A DNA stretch of 5,040 nucleotides, taken from positions 1 to 5,040 of the forward strand of contig CAXTTV010000271.1 of NCBI GenBank assembly GCA_964247295.1. Reading direction: 5' to 3'. Positions 1-5,040 of this stretch are shown here, one piece after another. Under the pieces are notes generated by a model, which worked only from the letters and a program-made list of their open reading frames with translations, did not search any database and was not told the origin of the DNA. The position numbers and the translations under genes were made by a program. Source of the DNA: CAXTTV01 sp964247295 (GTDB lineage: Bacteria; Chloroflexota; Ktedonobacteria; Ktedonobacterales; Ktedonobacteraceae). Each line of letters starts with the position of its first letter. Position 1 is the stretch's first letter.

Positions 1-647
1 CCACCCCCACTATTCGCCATGTCATTGATGATCCCATCTTCTAATTGATCTGCATCAGTTGCCAGGCCAGTCAGCTTCTGGCTCACAGTGCTAATTATTG
101 ATTGTATTTCTACTCGAGTTGAATCTTTCATGTTAAGATACATCGCTGCCGCCGTCATAAAAACGGCGAAGGCCCCTACTGCAACTCCTAGCGTAGCCTC
201 TCCCACAATAGGAATTACGATCGTTGCAATCGCTCCGCCGATCGCGATCTCGAAAGCCAGTAGATACCCAAACGCACTCTTCTCCGCACTGCGTGCCCTG
301 GCAAGTGAGCTTTTTGCTTTTTCTAAACTCTTTGCAACTTCACTGAACAGCATGCTCCCTTTACCTTTATGGTCCTGCTGCCTGGCGCTGAGTGAGCTAG
401 CATGAACATGGAGTTGCTGGTGCCTCTCAGATCCGTCCCCTTGCCATGAGGCTTTCAAGGTACTTTGGCTGGCATCCAATTGCTGCATGTACTCCTGATG
501 CTGGCTCTCCCAGGTCTGTAAATGGGTCGCAAGCTTCTGAAACACCTCAGGATTGGGAATTCTTATTTTATCAAGATCTGCTTTTGCTGCATTTAAATCC
601 TGTTTTTTACTTTTCCCGTCCGCATCTAATTTATGTGCACTTGACAA
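1..647 (-). CDS. WXG100-domain protein with hydrophobic hairpin, probable type VII secretion substrate (3' end cut by window edge)
   Basis: I read 215 residues without a stop up to the left edge. The start is TTG at 645-647, six bases after AAGGAGG (654-660). The frame has a stop at 672-674; the only other start in between is a GTG at 666-668 lying upstream of the ribosome site, and the next in-frame ATG is residue 54. Residues 1-30 are polar and lysine-rich. Residues 32-66 look helical and lead to W68-Q69-G70, the W-x-G turn of WXG100 (ESAT-6-like) proteins; a second polar helix covers about 71-123. Then come two hydrophobic stretches, 126-148 and 151-171, joined at G149-E150, with a GxxxG (G154, G158). 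Residues 172-210 look helical again, and a glycine-rich stretch begins at the edge. WXG100 proteins are normally about 100 residues, so this is an extended form. Its position after eccC suggests a secreted effector. Any toxin domain would lie outside the window. I see no Y-x-x-x-D/E export motif in the visible part. Gene call firm; effector role inferred. Confidence -1.
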   Translation of the reverse strand, partial: MSSAHKLDADGKSKKQDLNAAKADLDKIRIPNPEVFQKLATHLQTWESQHQEYMQQLDASQSTLKASWQGDGSERHQQLHVHASSLSARQQDHKGKGSMLFSEVAKSLEKAKSSLARARSAEKSAFGYLLAFEIAIGGAIATIVIPIVGEATLGVAVGAFAVFMTAAAMYLNMKDSTRVEIQSIISTVSQKLTGLATDADQLEDGIINDMANSGG

Positions 648-789
648 AGAAAACCTCCTTCTTAACACCTTTTACAAATTGATACGTTGTTGCCCTCTCC
701 AAGAATGAGAAGAGTACGCGCTTTCATCACGTCTTTCATGCTTGTACCACTCTCAACTATGCGCTGCTATCTACCCCATCGTGGTCTTA
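648..789. other. Intergenic gap between the two WXG100-like genes
   Basis: A 142-base gap on the transcribed (minus) strand. I see no -35/-10 pair with acceptable spacing; a TTGAGA is present but nothing like a -10 follows at 16-18 bases. I also see no hairpin followed by a T-run. The downstream gene is therefore most simply transcribed by read-through from the promoter upstream of the 108-residue gene. A 25-codon ATG frame (662-739) in the gap is weak and not called as a gene. Confidence 0.5.
654..660 (-). promoter_or_regulatory. Ribosome binding site that decides the TTG start
   Basis: AAGGAGG on the minus strand matches the anti-Shine-Dalgarno sequence fully. It lies six bases (648-653) before TTG at 645-647. 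The nearby GTG (638-640) and ATG (623-625) are out of frame with the WXG reading frame, so this site supports the TTG as the true start. Confidence 0.85.
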
Positions 790-1116
790 TCAGGATGAGC
801 TCGCCGCGTCAGCATCAAATGGCTGCTTGATATCTTTATCGGTCTCATCAAACCTTACGGGCGTCTTATCCAAATTATCAGCTATCTTTTCGTGTAATTC
901 GGCATATTTTATTGCGTGAGTGTGAAATGGCTCCCACCAAGCCATGTAACGTGGTAAGACTTCAGTAAAGCTGCTCGATTGAATCGCTTCTATCATGTGG
1001 TCTTGAAGAACTTTATATTGACTAAGCATCTGGAGCGTATGGCTCGCAATCTGCCGATGCAGTTTGGCCTTGTGGGCAAAATTGTCGTTGTTCTTTTTTG
1101 AAACGATATCAGCCAT
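790..1116 (-). CDS. Small helical protein resembling WXG100/ESAT-6-like family, lacking a strict W-x-G
   Basis: The product is 108 residues, beginning MADIVSKK, with TGA at 790-792. An upstream in-frame ATG (1129-1131) would add five residues, but GGAGG at 1125-1129 overlaps that ATG and sits eight bases before the ATG at 1114-1116, so I take the inner start. The sequence has no signal peptide or membrane segment. Residues 10-47 look like one long amphipathic helix and 65-85 like a second; between them is W60-W61-E62-P63-F64, where the family would have W-x-G. The end of helix two (IADNLDKTPVRFDETD, 78-93) resembles the C-terminal part of WXG100 proteins. F89-x-x-x-D93 stands about where an export motif Y-x-x-x-D/E would be, with Phe for Tyr. 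The tail 94-108 is acidic and serine-rich. Size, outline and placement between eccC and a clear WXG gene suggest a substrate or a dimer partner/chaperone. The gene is well supported; the family call is moderate, and an unrelated small helical protein remains possible. Confidence 0.8.
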   Translation of the reverse strand: MADIVSKKNNDNFAHKAKLHRQIASHTLQMLSQYKVLQDHMIEAIQSSSFTEVLPRYMAWWEPFHTHAIKYAELHEKIADNLDKTPVRFDETDKDIKQPFDADAASSS

Positions 1117-1124
1117 CGGGAAAT

Positions 1125-1129
1125 CCTCC
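1125..1129 (-). promoter_or_regulatory. Ribosome binding site choosing the inner ATG (1114-1116)
   Basis: GGAGG on the minus strand, with an eight-base spacer (1117-1124) to the ATG at 1114-1116. It overlaps the outer ATG at 1129-1131, which has no comparable site of its own, so the protein most likely begins MADIVSKK. Confidence 0.8.
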
Positions 1130-1179
1130 ATTTGGTATATATTCTACTGTACAAGCACTGGATGTTGTCCTAAATACGC

Positions 1180-1200
1180 TAGAAATATACATTCTTTCTA
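1180..1200. repeat. Short inverted repeat in the leader of the 108-residue gene
   Basis: TAGAAA (1180-1185) and TTTCTA (1195-1200) form six-base inverted arms around a nine-base centre. If transcription begins near 1206, the repeat lies at about +7 to +27. It could be an operator or a weak RNA hairpin. AT-rich short palindromes are common by chance. Confidence 0.3.
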
Positions 1201-1212
1201 CTTTTTATAGAT

Positions 1213-1221
1213 ATAATAGCA
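1213..1221 (-). promoter_or_regulatory. Extended -10 promoter element reading toward the WXG100-like genes
   Basis: The minus strand reads TGCTATTAT: a TG-n extension followed by TATTAT, five of six matches to TATAAT. The -35 region 17 bases upstream (TAGAAA, 1236-1241) is only moderate, as expected for an activator-dependent promoter. Transcription would begin near 1206, giving a leader of about 90 bases. An alternative pairing, CGGACA (1227-1232), 17 bases, TATAAA (1204-1209), is also acceptable as a sigma-70-type promoter and would start near 1197. Either way the promoter faces the 108-residue gene. Confidence 0.55.
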
Positions 1222-1239
1222 GCGTTTGTCCGGTATTTC

Positions 1240-1255
1240 TATGACACAGGTCACA
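1240..1255 (-). promoter_or_regulatory. CRP/FNR-family-like binding site
   Basis: The minus strand reads TGTGACCTGTGTCATA, which is TGTGA, six bases, TCATA: nine of ten matches to the CRP consensus TGTGA-N6-TCACA, and a near-perfect palindrome TGTGAC-N4-GTCATA. Its centre (1247.5) is 41.5 bases upstream of the start predicted from the extended -10 element, the class II activator position. The regulator is unknown; the match is to a consensus defined in other bacteria. Confidence 0.5.
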
Positions 1256-1305
1256 TTTCGGAGAGGATAGATCACTTTCACGCTGCTCTTCGCGCCAGAG
1301 GTGCC
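1256..1305. other. Sequence between eccC stop and the regulatory site, no terminator seen
   Basis: On the minus strand this stretch holds only a weak CTCT...AGAG hairpin with a seven-base loop and no T-run after it. Read-through from eccC into the downstream genes is therefore possible in addition to the local promoter. Confidence 0.4.
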
Positions 1306-4300
1306 TTACTCCAATCCATACGCGGGTTCCGCGTAGGCGATCTGCACCAGGGTCGAAGGAGAGTTGCGTCGCGCCAGATAGCCACGACCAGGAGGCTGCA
1401 ACGCCGCTGCCTGATTATGTATAACCCGACCTTCCTGTGCGTCCCCACTCATTATGAGTGCCGATACTCCCATTTCACGCAGGCGTTGCACCACCGGCTC
1501 AAAGGCCGAGCGACCAAGGCCACCCACACGGCGCGTGATCACCAGGTGAAATCCAATGTCGCGTCCGGCAAGCAGAAAGTCAAGAAGTGGGGTAAGGGGA
1601 GTACTGGTAGCCGACGCTACTGCATCGTAGTCATCGACAAACATAAAGTAGTGCTGGCCAAACCAGTGTTTGCGCACGCCCAGACGCGAGAGCGGAACAT
1701 CACCATCAGCTTGCATACGCTTCCCAAGATCTGTTTTAAAGTTACCAATACATGAGGCCAGCGTATCCGTATTGTAGGCGTAGGTTAAAAGGTTCTCGCT
1801 CTCGGCAAAGTCCACCAGTGTTTTACGATAATCGACAATCGCGAACGCGACTTCCTCTCTGCTGTACCGTTGCTCAATACCGCGCATCCAGGTACGCAGA
1901 AGCGTAGTCTTCCCAGACTCTGAATCGCCAAGGACCATAAAATGCGGACTATCAGCGATGAGGTCCACAGAGATTGGCTCAAGACGAAATTCCTCCAGTC
2001 CCAGGGGAACTCCCGGTTGGGGATCTAGTACCGTGGTGGAAAGGAAATCTTCCCAGCGTACAAGGGCTGGAAGCATACGTACAGGCGGTGTAACGGGGCC
2101 ATTCCAGTGCATACGCGTCTGCCGAGTAAATGTTTCCAGGAACTGTTGAACAGAAGATGATTCTTCCGCAGAGGGGGAAGCAAGCAGGGGCAATGAGATC
2201 TGAACCTGTAACTTATCTCCATTCACGCCGCGTCCCGGAACGCCAGCGGGCACCGCTGCCGCAGCGGCTTTGCCAAACTCAGAATCCAGCGGATCATTCA
2301 AATGTAGTTCAAGCCGTGTGCCGATATTGTCGCGTATCTTATTACGAAGTTCCAGCCAACGATTGGCCGCGATCACCACATGAACTCCATAGGTCAATCC
2401 ACTCGCGACAATCGCAGTGATATCATCATCCAACTGCTCAAATTCCTGCTGGAACAGGGCAAAATTATCAATAATAAGAAAGACATCGCCAAAGGGGAAG
2501 TCGGCAAACTCGCCACCTTGCCGACGGGCACGGAAGGTAGCCATACTATCGATACCATGTTCACGGAAAAGAAATTCCCGATCCTCGATCACCTTACGGA
2601 CCTGACGCACGGTACGAGTAAGTTTGTCACGCTCTGCTTTGCCGCATACAGCACCAACGTGGGGCGATTGCTCAAACACCCGCAAGAGACCACCACCCAG
2701 ATCAATGCAGTAGAATTGGACATCCTGAGGAGAATGCGTGAGCATAAACGAGGTTACGAGCGTACGTAGAAAGGTACTCTTGCCCGATTGTGGCGCTCCA
2801 ACCAGCGTAAGATGACCCCCGGTACCCGAGAAATCAAGAAAGAACGGCTCCTGGGCCTGTTGGAGCGGCATATCCACAAGACCCATCGGCACACGTAACG
2901 TTCCGAATGGGGACGGTTTTGGGAAGTTCTGCCCATCCAGTTCTGGGTGCTGGCATGTTTCTAAGATCGTACTCAACGGCAATTGCTTTGGCAGCGGTGG
3001 CAGGCAGACCTGATGCACAGAATAACTCGACTGCAGCGTTGCTCCATGCGCGAGGCGTTCGATGATAACATCCATCTCTGTATGGAGATCGCTGGGTTCT
3101 GCTTCTTCTCCCGCCTCTCCTGTCGCTACTGGTAGAGTAGAGAGAGCAGTTGCTGATGACTGAGATTTCAGCAATTTACCGGTAGAGGTAAACGTGCGAA
3201 TTTTAGCCTGTGGAGTGATCTTTTCCTGGACTGGCACATAGGGGACCGAAACCAGCGCCGTTTTAAACATCTGGTAGATGTTGGTATCTACTTTGAAATA
3301 TCCCACTCCAGGGACTGAAGGTAGATAGTACGCATCGGGCGTGTTTAACACGGTTTTGCTTTCGGATGCGCTAAAAGTACGCAGACAGATGCGATAACGG
3401 AGGTGGCTCTCCAACCCACGAATACGGCCTTCCTCGAGGCGCTGTGTCGCGAATAAAAGGTACAGCCCCAGACTACGCCCAACCCGTCCCATTGTCACAA
3501 ACAAATCGAGAAATTCTGGCCGATTTGCCATCAATTCAGCGAATTCGTCCGCGATGATGACTAAATGAGGCATTGGTTCCATGTCAGGGTTCAACTGTCG
3601 CATTGCTCTATATTGCTTGATATTGTCGAGGTTCCCTGCGTCACGCAGCATACGTTGACGCCGTTGCTGTTCGCCCAATAGTGAATAGTAGACACGATCG
3701 ATCTGCGAAATGTCTCCAGCGAGATTGGTGATGACGCCTGCAACGTGTGGCAACACGCTAAAATCCGCGAACGAGGCTCCACCCTTAAAGTCAATCAAGA
3801 CAAAGTTCGCCGTTTCTGGATCATGTGTGACTGCCAGACTGACGATCAATGTGCGCAGCAATTCGCTTTTGCCTGATCCGGTCGCGCCAATGATCAGACC
3901 ATGCGGTCCCATCCCTTTGTCCGCTGACTCTTTCAGATCAATCATCAGTGGTTTACCATCCGCGCGTACCCCTATAGGTACTTTGAGCAGATCATAGCGC
4001 TCACGAGTACGCCAGGTATCCGCTATATCAAAAGCCTCAGCCGCTGGAAGATTCAGCAACTCTAGCAGACGTATATCTTGCGAGAGGTCTTGCTGTGCTC
4101 CGGCTTCGACAAGTGATAAGGGAGCCAGAGCGCGGGCAATGCGTTCGTAGATCTTGGGGTCAACCGTATCTAATATAACTCCTTCGGAGCGTTGACCTCC
4201 CAGTTTCATCTCGGCATAATCAACCATACCGCCAGTACCTATAGAGAGGCGCGCCTGGACTTGCGACGGTTCATGCTTCTGACTATCCACCAGACAGATC

Positions 4301-5040
4301 ACCGTCACACCAAATGTAGAGGCCTCGTGCAAGAGCGCTTCTATCTCAGGCAACTGACCAAGCTCGCTAAAGGGGGAAAAGCCGTCAAAGATAATCAAAA
4401 GATGAGGCAGAGTCGTCTGTACAGGTGCGGACTGTTGCATATCCTTGTCTTCACGAAACTTGCGCCGGCGCTCCAGCTCAGGTTTAATCTGGTTCAGCAA
4501 CAGATCATTCACATCCTCAATATTGTCCGCAAGCATACACATATGATCGGGAGCGTAGCGTTTCTCGGCCTTCACCTGACGCAACCGGCGTGCATGCGGA
4601 AGCCATTTAAGCCATGACCATTCGGCGCTACTCTCCTCAGGAAAGTACGCCATACAGCGTACATCTTCAGGGGAATGAAATGCCACGGCCTGACAGAGAA
4701 GTGCATGTACTAATGCTCTGCCCTGTGAGCGCTTGCCGGTAACAGCAAGCACACCAATCTTGCGCAGAGGGATAAGTGCAGGCATATCATGCAGATATCT
4801 CCACTCAGACACCAGAGACTCTGCCTGTGAGCGCAATTCTGGCATATACTGCACTGTCACATCGGGACTTAGGCTAAGAGAAACCTTGCTGGAGAGGGGA
4901 ACTGGCACAAGCCCGATACGGGCCGTAAGAAAATCGTTATCATCCGGGCGACGTTCCCAGAGATGCGTGTGCTGCTCTACCAATGGAGCAAGGCTTGTAT
5001 AGTCAGGGTACAAGCGCATGCTTACCAGCCGCTGTTTTTC
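1306..5040 (-). CDS. eccC: Type VII secretion FtsK/SpoIIIE-type ATPase EccC (5' end cut by window edge)
   Basis: EccC is the membrane-anchored motor of ESX/type VII secretion and recognises WXG100 substrates. The frame is open to the right edge; the ATG at 5017-5019 is internal, because codons before it read EKQRLVS and the following WERRPDDNDF block belongs to the linker after the membrane helices. Numbering from that Met (1237 residues): a degenerate ATPase-like domain at about 85-300 with TGKRSQGR (94-101), WLKWLPHARR (136-145) and FDGF (211-214); domain 1 at about 350-590 with Walker A GATGSGKS (378-385), IDFKGG (409-414) and Walker B D491-E492; a Ser/Thr/Glu-rich linker at about 615-655; domain 2 at about 710-920 with GAPQSGKS (741-748) but D851-N852; domain 3 at about 1000-1225 with GDSESGKT (1031-1038) and D1129-D1130. 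Only domain 1 keeps the catalytic Glu. No FHA domain is visible, which favours EccC over EssC. The family usually has about 1,300 or more residues, so about 100 residues including the membrane helices are probably missing. It ends at TAA (1306-1308), 189 bases before the next gene. Confidence 0.96.
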   Translation of the reverse strand, partial: EKQRLVSMRLYPDYTSLAPLVEQHTHLWERRPDDNDFLTARIGLVPVPLSSKVSLSLSPDVTVQYMPELRSQAESLVSEWRYLHDMPALIPLRKIGVLAVTGKRSQGRALVHALLCQAVAFHSPEDVRCMAYFPEESSAEWSWLKWLPHARRLRQVKAEKRYAPDHMCMLADNIEDVNDLLLNQIKPELERRRKFREDKDMQQSAPVQTTLPHLLIIFDGFSPFSELGQLPEIEALLHEASTFGVTVICLVDSQKHEPSQVQARLSIGTGGMVDYAEMKLGGQRSEGVILDTVDPKIYERIARALAPLSLVEAGAQQDLSQDIRLLELLNLPAAEAFDIADTWRTRERYDLLKVPIGVRADGKPLMIDLKESADKGMGPHGLIIGATGSGKSELLRTLIVSLAVTHDPETANFVLIDFKGGASFADFSVLPHVAGVITNLAGDISQIDRVYYSLLGEQQRRQRMLRDAGNLDNIKQYRAMRQLNPDMEPMPHLVIIADEFAELMANRPEFLDLFVTMGRVGRSLGLYLLFATQRLEEGRIRGLESHLRYRICLRTFSASESKTVLNTPDAYYLPSVPGVGYFKVDTNIYQMFKTALVSVPYVPVQEKITPQAKIRTFTSTGKLLKSQSSATALSTLPVATGEAGEEAEPSDLHTEMDVIIERLAHGATLQSSYSVHQVCLPPLPKQLPLSTILETCQHPELDGQNFPKPSPFGTLRVPMGLVDMPLQQAQEPFFLDFSGTGGHLTLVGAPQSGKSTFLRTLVTSFMLTHSPQDVQFYCIDLGGGLLRVFEQSPHVGAVCGKAERDKLTRTVRQVRKVIEDREFLFREHGIDSMATFRARRQGGEFADFPFGDVFLIIDNFALFQQEFEQLDDDITAIVASGLTYGVHVVIAANRWLELRNKIRDNIGTRLELHLNDPLDSEFGKAAAAAVPAGVPGRGVNGDKLQVQISLPLLASPSAEESSSVQQFLETFTRQTRMHWNGPVTPPVRMLPALVRWEDFLSTTVLDPQPGVPLGLEEFRLEPISVDLIADSPHFMVLGDSESGKTTLLRTWMRGIEQRYSREEVAFAIVDYRKTLVDFAESENLLTYAYNTDTLASCIGNFKTDLGKRMQADGDVPLSRLGVRKHWFGQHYFMFVDDYDAVASATSTPLTPLLDFLLAGRDIGFHLVITRRVGGLGRSAFEPVVQRLREMGVSALIMSGDAQEGRVIHNQAAALQPPGRGYLARRNSPSTLVQIAYAEPAYGLE

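Noticed and set aside
88..405. Plus-strand open frame of 105 codons
   Set aside because: It lies antisense to the WXG100/hairpin gene, has no ribosome site, and its composition reflects the complement of the hydrophobic hairpin codons.
446..682. Plus-strand open frame of 78 codons
   Set aside because: It is antisense to the N-terminal part of the WXG100 gene and runs over that gene's ribosome site; no family resemblance.
740..1156. Shared 8-mer GCTTGTAC/GTACAAGC in the two intergenic gaps (740-747 and 1149-1156)
   Set aside because: It is opposite in orientation, short, and at unrelated positions relative to starts; compatible with chance.
1280..1305. Possible intrinsic terminator after eccC
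   Set aside because: The only hairpin has four-base arms and no T-run follows on the transcribed strand.
1417..1755. Plus-strand open frame of 112 codons
   Set aside because: It is antisense to EccC domain 3, whose motifs (DDYD, PPGRG) explain the sequence fully.
2380..2769. Plus-strand open frame of 129 codons
   Set aside because: It is antisense to EccC domain 2 between the Walker A and Walker B motifs; no independent coding signals.
4192..4617. Plus-strand open frame of 141 codons
   Set aside because: It is the longest antisense frame but sits inside the conserved degenerate domain of EccC, with no ribosome site or recognisable product.

Overview
The window reads almost entirely leftward (minus strand) and holds part of a type VII (ESX/WXG100) secretion locus. 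It has three genes, two of them cut by the window edges: (i) a very large FtsK/SpoIIIE-type ATPase of the EccC family (1306-5040, 5' end beyond the right edge); (ii) a small helical protein of WXG100-like size and outline (790-1116); (iii) the N-terminal 215 residues of a longer WXG100-domain protein with a hydrophobic hairpin (1-647, 3' end beyond the left edge). The third gene starts at a TTG behind a strong Shine-Dalgarno sequence and is missed if only ATG starts are considered.

Organism: the ATPase is of EccC type, with three FtsK domains in one chain, a WERRPDDNDF block before the degenerate domain and no FHA domain in the visible part. The DNA looks to be roughly half G+C by eye (not counted). 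High-GC actinobacteria and low-GC Firmicutes (EssC) both fit less well. A Ktedonobacteria-like member of the Chloroflexota is my best guess, but this is inference and a search would be needed to settle it.

Layout in the direction of transcription, right to left: eccC runs from beyond 5040 to its TAA at 1306-1308. A 189-base gap (1117-1305) follows. It holds a CRP/FNR-like palindrome (1240-1255) centred 41.5 bases upstream of the start predicted from an extended -10 element (1213-1221), the geometry of a class II activator-dependent promoter, and then a leader of about 90 bases. The 108-residue protein comes next, then a 142-base gap with no convincing promoter or terminator, then the WXG100/hairpin protein.

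How they may work together: EccC would be the membrane-docked hexameric motor, and the two downstream products are candidate substrates or partners. The promoter between motor and substrates would let substrate expression be raised separately from the machine. No eccB, eccD, eccE or mycosin gene lies in the window, so completeness of the system cannot be judged. I see no RNA gene, CRISPR array, insertion sequence or long repeat.
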